Source of the DNA: an uncultured bacterium
GTDB lineage: Bacteria; Bacillota; Clostridia; Lachnospirales; Lachnospiraceae
Reading direction: 5' to 3'
Assembly (NCBI GenBank): GCA_945828315.1
Contig: CALZQA010000014.1
Span: 1 to 42,872 of the forward strand
DNA length: 42,872 nucleotides
The translations under genes were made by a program, and so were the position numbers. Below are positions 17,173-25,050 of the stretch, piece after piece. Each line of letters begins with the position of its first letter. Position 1 is the stretch's first letter. Under the pieces are notes generated by a model. That model saw nothing but the letters and a program-made list of their open reading frames with translations. It did not search any database and was not told the origin of the DNA.

Positions 17173-18792
17173 TTATTCGATTGACTGCGAATGTACATTT
17201 TTCAGAAGGAACAACACTGCGATCATCAGTACGATCGCGATCGGCAATGCGATCCATGCGTTCTGCACAAATCCTGCAATAATATAGGACACAAAAGACA
17301 CCGCTGCTGCAACGATCGCATAGGGAAGCTGTGTAGACACATGGTTTACATGGTTACACTGCGCACCCGCTGATGCCATGATCGTCGTATCGGAGATCGG
17401 TGAGCAGTGATCTCCGCAAACAGCGCCTGCCATACAAGCAGAGATGGAAATGATCATCAACTCATGGTTCGTACCCTGGAATACAGCTACCACGATAGGG
17501 ATCAGAATACCGAAGGTTCCCCAGCTTGTTCCGGTGGCAAATGCCAGGAAGCAGCCGATCAGGAATACCACTGCGGGAAGGAAGCTCATAAAGCTGCCTG
17601 CGCTGTTCTGTACCACTCCTGCAACAAATTCCTTTGCGCCGAGAGAATCCGTCATTGCCTTCAGCGTCCATGCAAAAGTCAGGATCAGGATTGCGGGAAC
17701 CATGGCCTTGAAACCATCTGCAAGGCAATCCATACATTCCTTAAAATTCAGTACCTTTCTGACAAGGTATAAAATAATGGTGATCAGCAATCCGAAGAAG
17801 CTGCCCAGAGCCAGACCTACGGAAGCATCACTGTTAGAGAATGCTGCTACAAATCCCTCGCCGGAGAAAAATCCACCGGTATAGATCATGCCGATCACAC
17901 AGCATGCAACCAGACAGACAATCGGGATCACCAGATCCAGCACGGTTCCCTTGGAATCCGGCTTCTCCTCTGCCTGAATGTTCGCATACGGGCGATCCGG
18001 TGTCGTGTACAGGTCTCCGTTTTTCGCATTTGCCTCATGGGTCGCCATGGAACCGAACTCTACCTTCAAAAGGACCATACAGACCATCATAACAATTGTC
18101 AGGATGGCGTAGAAGTTGTAAGGGATCGCGCTGACAAACAATGCCAGGCCGTCCTCACCCTCCACAAAGCCGCTGACTGCAGCCGCCCAGGAAGAGATCG
18201 GTGCGATAATGCAGATCGGTGCAGCCGTGGCATCGATCAGGTATGCCAGCTTTGCGCGGGATACATTGTGTTTGTCCGTCACAGGGCGCATCACGCTGCC
18301 CACAGTCAGACAGTTAAAATAATCGTCGATAAAGATCAGCACGCCCAGCAGGATCGTTGCCAGCTGCGCACCCGCACGGGTCTTGATATGCTCTCCGGCC
18401 CAGCGTCCGAATGCTGCGGAGCCGCCTGCCTTGTTCATCAGAGCAACCATTGTTCCCAACAGTACCAGGAAGATGAGGATACCCATATTATAAGCATCCG
18501 TCAGCACTGCGATAAATCCGTCGTTAAAAGTATGTAACACAGCTCCTTCAAAACCGAAGTCGGAATACAGCAGCGCTCCTACAATGATTCCTACGAAAAG
18601 TGAGCTGTAAACCTCTTTCGTGATGAGCGCCAGAGCGATCGCCACGATCGGAGGTAAAAGTGCCCATGCGGTAGCGTAAACTGCCGGAAGAGCCTCGCCT
18701 TCCTCTGCCGCATGCACAATCGTCGGTGCAATTGCACACAAAAGTGCGAACACAGAGAGAAAACCGATGATTTTTCTTTTGTTCTCTTTCAT
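17173..18792 (-). CDS. NhaC-family Na+/H+ antiporter
   Basis: This is a 539-residue integral membrane protein expected to exchange protons for sodium or an organic counter-ion. Family signatures include LLGVLIFIDDYFNCLTVGSVM, here split by the conserved acidic pair, DATAAPICIIAPISSW, FATGTSWGTFGILIPI and the HCSPISDTTIMASAGA motif. The N-terminus up to VHAAEEGE resembles a signal sequence. I placed the start at the ATG at 18792 with AAGGAG seven bases upstream. A TATAAT (18875-18870) on the minus strand could be the -10. Some NhaC relatives carry malate/lactate or other exchange, so the substrate is not fixed. Confidence 0.88.
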   Translation of the reverse strand: MKENKRKIIGFLSVFALLCAIAPTIVHAAEEGEALPAVYATAWALLPPIVAIALALITKEVYSSLFVGIIVGALLYSDFGFEGAVLHTFNDGFIAVLTDAYNMGILIFLVLLGTMVALMNKAGGSAAFGRWAGEHIKTRAGAQLATILLGVLIFIDDYFNCLTVGSVMRPVTDKHNVSRAKLAYLIDATAAPICIIAPISSWAAAVSGFVEGEDGLALFVSAIPYNFYAILTIVMMVCMVLLKVEFGSMATHEANAKNGDLYTTPDRPYANIQAEEKPDSKGTVLDLVIPIVCLVACCVIGMIYTGGFFSGEGFVAAFSNSDASVGLALGSFFGLLITIILYLVRKVLNFKECMDCLADGFKAMVPAILILTFAWTLKAMTDSLGAKEFVAGVVQNSAGSFMSFLPAVVFLIGCFLAFATGTSWGTFGILIPIVVAVFQGTNHELMIISISACMAGAVCGDHCSPISDTTIMASAGAQCNHVNHVSTQLPYAIVAAAVSFVSYIIAGFVQNAWIALPIAIVLMIAVLFLLKNVHSQSIE

Positions 18793-18951
18793 ACAAATTC
18801 TCCTTTGCATATAGATGTAAAGTCCTTGTAACACTTCAGTCCGTTACCGTTGCAAAGACCTTTCTCAACATTATATATCAAGAAAGATAAAAAATCTACT
18901 TTTCATTCTTTCTTTTTCCCAAAATTGAGCGAAATCTGAATACTGCCCGGT

Positions 18952-19767
18952 TTATTGACTGCAGACTGTCTCAGAAAAGATCCGCTCCAGCTGTGCCAGC
19001 ACCGCCCCCTGAGAGGCATCACCCAGCACATGCTTCGCCACCGCTTTGACCTCATCCCTGGCATTAGCCACGGCAAAGCTCTCCGCCGCCTGCTGCAGCA
19101 TCGGAATATCATTTCCGTTATCGCCGAATGCAGCCGTCTCTTCCCGTGCGACGCCAAGCGTCTGCTGAATACGCGTAAGCGCTGCTCCCTTGCTGATACC
19201 CGGCATCATGATATCCACCCAGCGTTCTCCCGCCAGTGCGATGCTGACACGTCCGCCGAGTTGCCGGCGCAGCGGCTCCGCCACCTCAGCCGCATCCTTT
19301 GCGTAGGTGTAGAGCGCCACCTTGATCAGCGGCTCCTCCACCGCAAGCAGGTCATCCACCACCTGCATATCCATTTTGTAGCCTTCCCGTATCCACTTCA
19401 CATATTTCGGATCATTCATATCTGTATACGTGCCGCGCGGTGCCGATGCCATGATCCACACATCCGGGACAGTCCGTGCCAGCTTTACAACTTCCTGTAA
19501 GAGTTCTTCCGGAAAACCGTGGCAATACACCTCTTCTCCACCCTTTGCCACATAGCCTCCGTTATCGGATATGACCGTCAGTTCCTTTTCCATGTGTCCG
19601 AAAACGCTCATGACACTCTCATAATTGCGGCCGCTGGCCGCCACAAATGTGATACCCGCGCGCTGAAGCCTGCGGATCACCTCAAAAATTTTCGGATCAA
19701 TGTCCGGTGTTCCCTCCGGGAGCAAGGTACCGTCCAGATCCGATGCGATCAATCTAATCATATTCAT
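18952..19767 (-). CDS. Cof-type HAD-family phosphatase
   Basis: This cytoplasmic hydrolase of the HAD superfamily, Cof/IIB subgroup, dephosphorylates sugar phosphates or cofactors such as PLP or FMN. The motif I sequence is ASDLDGTLLPEG, motif II is VAASGRNYESV, and motif IV is TAAFGDNGNDIPML; the C2-type cap lies between them. I chose the ATG at 19767 (MNMIRLIA) with GAGG five bases before it; 19761 and 19782 are alternatives. The last residues are ERIFSETVCSQ. A terminator at 19795-19820 separates it from the deaminase gene upstream, so it is probably expressed separately or by read-through. Confidence 0.88.
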   Translation of the reverse strand: MNMIRLIASDLDGTLLPEGTPDIDPKIFEVIRRLQRAGITFVAASGRNYESVMSVFGHMEKELTVISDNGGYVAKGGEEVYCHGFPEELLQEVVKLARTVPDVWIMASAPRGTYTDMNDPKYVKWIREGYKMDMQVVDDLLAVEEPLIKVALYTYAKDAAEVAEPLRRQLGGRVSIALAGERWVDIMMPGISKGAALTRIQQTLGVAREETAAFGDNGNDIPMLQQAAESFAVANARDEVKAVAKHVLGDASQGAVLAQLERIFSETVCSQ

Positions 19768-19794
19768 CCGTTCCTCTTTCATCCTTATTCATGG

Positions 19795-19820
19795 AAAAAC
19801 CAGCTCTAATAGCTGGTTTT
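19795..19820 (-). terminator. Terminator overlapping the deaminase stop codon
   Basis: The stem AAAACCAGCT / AGCTGGTTTT has its loop on the TAG stop codon of the deaminase gene and a T-rich end on the minus strand. Confidence 0.7.
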
Positions 19821-20261
19821 CTCTGCAATATTGCGGTAATCGCGATACAGCTTTTGACACTCTGCGCGATCCATTTCCTGCACCATCCGTGCTTTTTTCT
19901 CATCGGAAAATTCATAAAACACCTTATCGCGGAAGCCGATCTCCTCTGTATCTGCAATATTGCAGCCGTAATAGACCTTCCCGATATTTGCCCAGAGGAT
20001 CGCGCCCATGCACATGGGACACGGCTCTCCGGTGGTATACAGTTCACAGCCGGACAGATCAAAACTGTCCAGACTCCTGCACGCCTCATGGATCGCCATG
20101 ATCTCTCCGTGGCAGGTGGGGTCCTTGCGCTTCACGACCTCGTTGTGTCCTTTTCCGACGATCGCGCCGTCCTTGACGATCACACAGCCAAAGGGACCGC
20201 CCTCTCCGGCATGGATCCCCTTTTCCGCCTCCTCGATGGCCGCCTTCATGTATTCATTCAT
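19806..20261 (-). CDS. guaD: Guanine deaminase-like nucleoside deaminase
   Basis: This 151-residue zinc enzyme of the cytidine deaminase superfamily most resembles bacterial GuaD, which converts guanine to xanthine. The zinc site consists of His51 and the proton-shuttling Glu53 in PTCHGEIMAI (HGE in place of the common HAE) and Cys81/Cys84 in GEPCPMCMGAILWA. Other GuaD-like marks are GGPFGCVIVKDGAIVGKGHN and the C-terminal YRDYRNIAEKTSY. tRNA adenosine deaminase TadA is a less likely alternative because of this tail. The start overlaps the upstream hydrolase stop by four bases (ATGA), so the two are translationally coupled. Confidence 0.82.
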   Translation of the reverse strand: MNEYMKAAIEEAEKGIHAGEGGPFGCVIVKDGAIVGKGHNEVVKRKDPTCHGEIMAIHEACRSLDSFDLSGCELYTTGEPCPMCMGAILWANIGKVYYGCNIADTEEIGFRDKVFYEFSDEKKARMVQEMDRAECQKLYRDYRNIAEKTSY

Positions 20262-21172
20262 TCTTTTATCTCCTTGATCTTTTCTAAAAAGTCACATACG
20301 ATCTGCGCATAGCGTTTTTCGTCACTGTCAATGGACAGGGCATGCTCTGCCCCGGGAAACAGATGCAGCTCACTGTATCCCTGTGCGGCAGCGTGCATCT
20401 GCTCCGAATGACTGCAGGGAATAAAATCATCCTCCGCCCCGTGCATAAAGCAGATCGGCACCCGGTTCTCCTTCAACGCATCCACCGGATTCAGCTCTGT
20501 ATAGGAAAATCCAAAATAACACAGACTGGCCACATTTGCCGGATAGCAGATCCATTTCGGAAGATGCAGCATCTTACCCGCATTGTGTGTGATCACGTCC
20601 ATCAGACGCGCAAATCCACAATCATTAACGATAAACTGCAGCTTCGGCTTTTCCCGCAATGCTAAAATCTGCAACGCAGCGCCCATGGATTCCCCGTGCA
20701 GTCCCAGATAAATATCATTCCCAAAACGCTGATAAACATACCGGATCAGCGCCAGCAGATCGGAACTCTCCCGTTTTCCCATCGTGCAGATGCCACGCCG
20801 GTTATCACCGTGGCTGCGGTTGTCATAGATCAGACAGTTGTAGCCCAGCTCATGAAACAGATGCATGTATTTTAAACTGCCCATGCGATTGCTGGTGTAT
20901 CCGTGTGAAATGATCACATACCGGTCTCCCGGCTCCGCCGCCGGAATAAACGTTGCATGCAAAATATAGCCATCATAGGAAGATATCCGCCAATCCTCCT
21001 TTTTCATCGCATCATAATCCCGCCAGAAGCCCTGCTCCTTCATATACTGCGCCGTATCAGCCACCGTATGATATACCGGCTTTGCCACATACGCCGTCAG
21101 TTTGTACAAAAAGAACAACACCCCCACCAGCGACACGATCACCAGTATCGCCAAAATCTGCCACACCTTCAT
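20258..21172 (-). CDS. Membrane-anchored alpha/beta hydrolase (serine aminopeptidase-like)
   Basis: This 304-residue protein has an N-terminal membrane helix (residues 5-23), so the catalytic domain probably faces outward. The fold shows ISHGYTSNRMGSL, YDNRSHGDNRRG, the nucleophile elbow LHGESMGAA (Ser162), the acid in HGAEDDFIP (Asp248 or Asp249) and His277 in GAEHALS. This pattern is that of the Firmicutes YqkD-like hydrolases. I placed the start at 21172 (MKVWQILAIL), which has GGGGGA eight bases upstream; the open frame extends further but without a good site. It is coupled by ATGA overlap to the deaminase gene. The substrate is unknown. Confidence 0.8.
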   Translation of the reverse strand: MKVWQILAILVIVSLVGVLFFLYKLTAYVAKPVYHTVADTAQYMKEQGFWRDYDAMKKEDWRISSYDGYILHATFIPAAEPGDRYVIISHGYTSNRMGSLKYMHLFHELGYNCLIYDNRSHGDNRRGICTMGKRESSDLLALIRYVYQRFGNDIYLGLHGESMGAALQILALREKPKLQFIVNDCGFARLMDVITHNAGKMLHLPKWICYPANVASLCYFGFSYTELNPVDALKENRVPICFMHGAEDDFIPCSHSEQMHAAAQGYSELHLFPGAEHALSIDSDEKRYAQIVCDFLEKIKEIKE

Positions 21173-21233
21173 AAATTGATTCCCCCAGTCCATTTCACTG
21201 TCCGGTTCCGCAAAACGGTTCCAAACATGTTTA

Positions 21234-21752
21234 TTATATATGCTGTGCATCCTCCGCTGCAACCCGCATTTGCCAGATAGATGCCAGCGTTACCACCGCG
21301 ATCACCACCTGTGTGATACCGGAGATCACATCCAGGATCGCGAAAAAGTAAACCGCCCACAACACAATGTTGACAAACAGGCTCCACTTGATCGCCAGGA
21401 TCTCCCGCGCATAATAGTTGCAAACCGTGAGGATGACTGTCGCCAGCACCGGAAGCAATCCGATCAGCCCCTTATTGTTGACCGCGATACCGCAGACCGA
21501 CACAAGCACGACAAACAAATACATCATCCGCTTGTCAAAGCGCCCCTTCACCAGCAGAATATTTCGCACCGTAGAGACCAGCAGCGTAGAGATCCCGCTC
21601 CACGAGCCGAAACACGCAGACGAGACAACCAGGATCAGGTTTTCCGTCACCTGCATGCCGTACACTTTTTTCGGATCCTTCATCAGGCAGCCTGCAGTCA
21701 GCGCCAGCGATGCAAGAAACGAGATCAGGTTGCCAAGCAAAATTCGATTCAT
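21234..21752 (-). CDS. YgjV-family inner membrane protein
   Basis: This 172-residue protein is almost entirely hydrophobic, with about five or six helices. The pattern matches the YgjV family: a leading LLGNLISFLASLALTAGCL, then a small loop with MKDPKKVYGMQ, then FGSWSGISTLLVSTVRN and a pair of late helices including ILAIKWSLFVNIVLWAVYF. The family function is unknown. It is the first gene of a minus-strand run with the hydrolase and deaminase (61-base gap). Confidence 0.78.
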   Translation of the reverse strand: MNRILLGNLISFLASLALTAGCLMKDPKKVYGMQVTENLILVVSSACFGSWSGISTLLVSTVRNILLVKGRFDKRMMYLFVVLVSVCGIAVNNKGLIGLLPVLATVILTVCNYYAREILAIKWSLFVNIVLWAVYFFAILDVISGITQVVIAVVTLASIWQMRVAAEDAQHI

Positions 21753-21833
21753 TCTTCTCTATCTCCCATTTAAAATTCCCCTTTCCTATTCTAGCACAAA
21801 TCCGCAAAATTTGATAAGTTTTTATTGTTTTCC

Positions 21834-21862
21834 TTGCGGGCAGCCCTCCGGTCAGGTAAAAT
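21834..21862 (+). promoter_or_regulatory. Predicted promoter of the CbiT-like gene
   Basis: TTGCGG (21834-21839) and TAAAAT (21857-21862) are separated by 17 bases, about 70 bases before the start at 21931. Confidence 0.5.
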
Positions 21863-21930
21863 AGAAGTAATCAGTGACTGCGGCAGTTACAGACCGTTGC
21901 AGTAATTATTCGTTTTTGGAGGAACTCTTT

Positions 21931-22833
21931 ATGGAAAAACAGATCTTTACAAATGATGTGATCATCAGCTGGCTGCAATATTATTCCCAGAATACGACCG
22001 TAGATCTGGAGCACGTCAAGATGATCGATATTACAAAGAAAAACAAGAATGTCATTCCCACCGTGGAGGCACACAAAGCAACAATGGTGTTCACCAACGC
22101 CGGTGTTGACGATATTTTTTATCGTCTGTGGGATGCCGGACTGGGCGAGTGCGAAGTATGGTACAACGAGGGTTCCAATCCGGAAGGCCCGATCCTGCAC
22201 AACTATGTCAAAGAAATGATCAACCGGGGGATCAACGCCTCCGCTGCCATGCTCATCATCAATCCGCAGGCAAGAAATACTGCCAAGATCGGACTCGCAA
22301 ATGAGCTGTTTCAGCGCGGTTCCATCCATTACGTCGGCAGCGAGATCCGCGCGATCATCCTGAGCAAGATGAACGTGGCTCCTACCGATGACATCTGTGT
22401 CATCAGCGGCGAAAGCATTGCCATCGAAGCAGCACTGATCGCGGTAGAAGGTTCCGTCACCGCTGTGGAGTACAATAAAGCCGACCGCGCGACAATGGAA
22501 GACAATGTGGGACACTTTGGTCTGCACAATGTCAACATCATCGAGCATGTGGATGAGCGCAGCATGTCCGGCTGCCCGGTGCCTTCTCTCGTATTCCTGG
22601 TGGCATCCGCCAGCACAGATCAGGAGCTCGCATACCTCACAAAGCTCAACCCGAACATCAATGTCGTGATCTATACCCTCGACTTTAACGTTGCGGCCGG
22701 AATGCCCGCCACACTGGAAAAGTACGGTATCAACGATGTGGAAACCATTCAGGTGGCAGTATCCACACTGGGCAGCAATCATTCCTTTAAACAGCAGCCT
22801 GCGCCGTGGATCATTACCGGTCGGGCAAGATAA
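21931..22833 (+). CDS. CbiE/CbiT-like methyltransferase relative (orphan)
   Basis: The 300-residue protein resembles the second half of CbiE followed by CbiT, the precorrin-6Y/7 methyltransferases of cobalamin synthesis. Residues about 45-115 (TMVFTNAGVDDIFYRLWDAG) look like the CbiE half, and SEIRAIILSKMNVAPTD at 137-153 matches the HEVRALTLSKL region that opens CbiT. The SAM-binding motif I, usually a Gly-rich GAGSGS, reads VISGESIAIEAAL (158-170), so key glycines are missing. YNKADRATMEDNVGHFG matches the later CbiT helix. No other cobalamin gene is near. I chose the ATG at 21931, with GGAGGA before it. It may have lost corrin methylation and acquired another role; this is inference. Confidence 0.6.
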   Translation: MEKQIFTNDVIISWLQYYSQNTTVDLEHVKMIDITKKNKNVIPTVEAHKATMVFTNAGVDDIFYRLWDAGLGECEVWYNEGSNPEGPILHNYVKEMINRGINASAAMLIINPQARNTAKIGLANELFQRGSIHYVGSEIRAIILSKMNVAPTDDICVISGESIAIEAALIAVEGSVTAVEYNKADRATMEDNVGHFGLHNVNIIEHVDERSMSGCPVPSLVFLVASASTDQELAYLTKLNPNINVVIYTLDFNVAAGMPATLEKYGINDVETIQVAVSTLGSNHSFKQQPAPWIITGRAR

Positions 22834-22855
22834 TACGATCACTTTTGGAACAAAC

Positions 22856-22910
22856 AAATGCCGCGTTGACATCCGGTTCATACCGGAGGACAGCACGGCA
22901 TTTTTATTTT
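22856..22910 (+). terminator. Bidirectional terminator between the CbiT-like and mscL genes
   Basis: Outer arms AAATGCCG / CGGCATTT enclose an inner hairpin CCGGT / ACCGG, and a T-rich tract follows. T-rich sequence also follows in the minus direction, so it can serve both convergent genes. Confidence 0.8.
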
Positions 22911-23309
22911 CTACTTTTCTACCTCAGAAGTACAATGCGGACATCTGGTCGCTCCGATGGGGATCTGGCTCAGGCAGTAAGGGCACTCCTTTGTCGTCGG
23001 TGCAGCAGGTTCTTCCTTCTTCTTTCCGAAACTCACAGCTTTGTTCACCACACGCATCAGGCAGAACAGAATAAATGCCATGATGATGAAATTCACAACA
23101 GATGACAGGAAATTTGATGCGAATCCTCCCACATCTGTCAGTGTGTAACGCGCTCCCTGCGTCAGCATTTTCAGGATCGGATTGATAAAGTTATCCGTGA
23201 GCGAGGTCACAATATCGGAGAATGCGGCTCCGATGATGACACCGACTGCCATATCCATCACGTTTCCGCGCAGCGCAAAATCCCGGAATTCCTGTAAAAA
23301 TTTTTTCAT
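22911..23309 (-). CDS. mscL: Large-conductance mechanosensitive channel
   Basis: MscL opens under membrane tension to release solutes during osmotic downshock. The 132-residue protein has the signature FRDFALRGNVMDMAVGVIIGAAF at its start (first membrane helix), a periplasmic loop near residues 45-65, and a second helix FLSSVVNFIIMAFILFCLM. The C-terminus ends in a small zinc ribbon (CPYC and CPHC), an extension seen in many Firmicutes MscL proteins. It is transcribed from its own promoter at 23382-23354. Confidence 0.95.
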   Translation of the reverse strand: MKKFLQEFRDFALRGNVMDMAVGVIIGAAFSDIVTSLTDNFINPILKMLTQGARYTLTDVGGFASNFLSSVVNFIIMAFILFCLMRVVNKAVSFGKKKEEPAAPTTKECPYCLSQIPIGATRCPHCTSEVEK

Positions 23310-23353
23310 ATCGGTTACTTCCTTTCTTCTTTTGTTTGAAATACATGTAACGT

Positions 23354-23382
23354 ATTTTAATACAGCTGCACAGGATTTTCAA
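23354..23382 (-). promoter_or_regulatory. Predicted promoter of mscL
   Basis: On the minus strand TTGAAA (23382-23377) and TAAAAT (23359-23354) have a 17-base spacer, about 45 bases before the mscL start and just after the EamA stop codon. Confidence 0.6.
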
Positions 23383-23388
23383 CTCCTG

Positions 23389-24228
23389 TCAAAATCTTCT
23401 GCAGACCGCCGCACCGATAATGATCACATAGCCGACGATACTGAGCGCATCCGGAACCTGACCAAAAAAGAAAAATCCCCAGATAGCAGCGAATATCACC
23501 TGTGTATAATCATAGACCGAGATCTCTTTTGCCGGCGCATACGTATAGGCGGCGGTGATGGAAAGCTGACCTCCGGTGGCCGCCAGACCTGCTCCCAGAA
23601 GGAACAGCAGCTGCTTCCACGTCATCGGCTGATAGCCTGCCAGAAAGAAAGGCAGACACACAAGCGTTGAAAACGTGGAGAAAAACATGACAATGATCGG
23701 TCCCCTGACACCGTTTTTTCCAAGTTTCCGGACAAACGTATACGCAACGCCGGCGCCGAAGCCGCCCAGCGTACCGATCAGCGCCGGTCCCAACGCCATG
23801 TTAAAGCCGGGCTTGATGACAAACAATGCCCCGACAAAGGCCACCGCCACGATGAGCCATTCCTTTTTACTTGCCTTTTCCTTCAGGATAAAAATACTCA
23901 TTAAGATCGCAAAAAAAGGGGACAGCTTGTTTAACATATTCGCATCTGAAATGTTGAGCCGGTCAATGGCATAAAAATTACAGATCAGCCCCATGGTACC
24001 AAAAGATGCACGCAGGATCAGATCCGGCACGTCTCCTTTTTTTATCTCTATCTTCTCACCGCCTGACAGCAGCATGATCCACGAGACTGCTGCCGCCACA
24101 AGGTTGCGGAACAGCGTTTTCTGCATCGTCGGCAGATCTCCGGACAATCTTACAAAGGCAGTCATCAAAGAAAAAAAGAACGCTGCCAGCAGTATATACA
24201 TGATTCCTTTTCGTTTTTCACCAGTCAT
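23389..24228 (-). CDS. EamA-family (DMT superfamily) transporter
   Basis: This 279-residue membrane protein has the ten-helix, two-repeat EamA layout. The first repeat is MYILLAAFFFSLMTAFVRLSG through MSIFILKEKASKKEWL, and the second runs from GTLGGFGAGVAYTFVRKLG to the end (SIVGYVIIIGAAVCRRF). The conserved pattern LSPFFAILMSIFILKEK closes repeat one. DMT exporters move metabolites or amino acids, and the substrate here is unknown. The start is the ATG at 24228 with GGGAG nine bases upstream. The frame is open for another 444 bases upstream, but that part is the antisense of the superoxide dismutase gene. Confidence 0.88.
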   Translation of the reverse strand: MTGEKRKGIMYILLAAFFFSLMTAFVRLSGDLPTMQKTLFRNLVAAAVSWIMLLSGGEKIEIKKGDVPDLILRASFGTMGLICNFYAIDRLNISDANMLNKLSPFFAILMSIFILKEKASKKEWLIVAVAFVGALFVIKPGFNMALGPALIGTLGGFGAGVAYTFVRKLGKNGVRGPIIVMFFSTFSTLVCLPFFLAGYQPMTWKQLLFLLGAGLAATGGQLSITAAYTYAPAKEISVYDYTQVIFAAIWGFFFFGQVPDALSIVGYVIIIGAAVCRRF

Positions 24229-24330
24229 ATCTATTTTCTCCCGCCACATATTTTGAACCTTTTCTTTGCATTTTGCAACCCTTACTTTCATATACTGCTT
24301 CCAAAAAGAAAAACAAGTGAGTAAACCATT

Positions 24331-24975
24331 TTGAATGAAAAATATCCTTTTGTAAATCCGCCGCTGCCCTATGAATATGATGGCATGGAGCCTTATATCG
24401 ATACGCAGACCATGCGTCTCCACCACAACCGGCACCTGCAGGCGTATGTAGACCGGCTGAACGACATTCTGTCCAAATATCCGGAGTACCAGTCTCTTTC
24501 CCTGGAACAGCTGCTGATCAGTGTCGATTCCATGCCTCCCGAAATACAGACAGATATCCGAAACAATGCCGGAGGTGTCTACAACCACATTTTTTATTTC
24601 ATGAATCTGAAAAATCCGGGTCCTCAGGAGCCTCCCTTCCCCCTGCAGTCCTATCTGGACTCTGCCTTTCATGACTATGAGACATTTCAGAAACAGTTTA
24701 CGGATGCAGCACTCTCCGTCTTCGGTTCCGGATATGCCTGGCTCGTCATCAATGCATTGGGAAATCCGCAGATCATAACGACGGCAAACCAGGACACACC
24801 TTTAGCTATGAATATGTTTCCGCTCCTGAACATTGATGTCTGGGAGCACGCCTATTACCTGAAGCATTTTAACCGGCGGGCGGACTATATCAAAGACTGG
24901 TTCGCAGTCGTCAACTGGGATCGCATCAATCAGAATTTTTTGGACTTTTCCAAACGGTACCTGACATGGCCGTGA
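24331..24975 (+). CDS. Fe/Mn superoxide dismutase, divergent
   Basis: This cytoplasmic enzyme dismutates superoxide. The 214 residues follow the Fe/Mn fold: PLPYEYDGMEPYIDTQTM, then HHNRHLQAYVDRL with metal ligand His31 and gateway Tyr39, NNAGGVYNHIFYF with ligand His86, GSGYAWLVINALG, and DVWEHAYYLKH with ligands Asp169 and His173. All four ligands are present. The usual tryptophan after the second ligand is Phe90, and GGH is GGV, so it is an unusual branch. The start is TTG at 24331 with only a weak site. It diverges from the EamA gene. The terminator-like hairpin after it points the other way. Confidence 0.87.
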   Translation: MNEKYPFVNPPLPYEYDGMEPYIDTQTMRLHHNRHLQAYVDRLNDILSKYPEYQSLSLEQLLISVDSMPPEIQTDIRNNAGGVYNHIFYFMNLKNPGPQEPPFPLQSYLDSAFHDYETFQKQFTDAALSVFGSGYAWLVINALGNPQIITTANQDTPLAMNMFPLLNIDVWEHAYYLKHFNRRADYIKDWFAVVNWDRINQNFLDFSKRYLTWP

Positions 24976-24976
24976 C

Positions 24977-25003
24977 AAAAAGGGGTTGCACAAAGCAACC
25001 CCT
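24977..25003 (-). terminator. Terminator of ddh
   Basis: A nine-base perfect stem AGGGGTTGC / GCAACCCCT with a five-base loop is followed on the minus strand by TTTTTG. It lies about 48 bases after the ddh stop codon and just past the convergent superoxide dismutase stop. Confidence 0.8.
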
Positions 25004-25050
25004 CCACATGCAAAGACTATCTGATTTTCTGATCCCTGCCCACGATCACA

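Noticed and set aside
21871-22896. 341-codon open frame opposite the CbiT-like gene
   Set aside because: It has no family resemblance and no ribosome binding site and is rich in His and Cys, as expected for the antisense of a real gene. The plus-strand product has recognisable CbiE/CbiT features and a GGAGGA site.
24229-24672. N-terminal extension of the EamA frame over the superoxide dismutase gene
   Set aside because: The extra 148 codons are the reverse of the SOD coding sequence and carry no EamA similarity. The ATG at 24228 has a good site and begins the first membrane helix.
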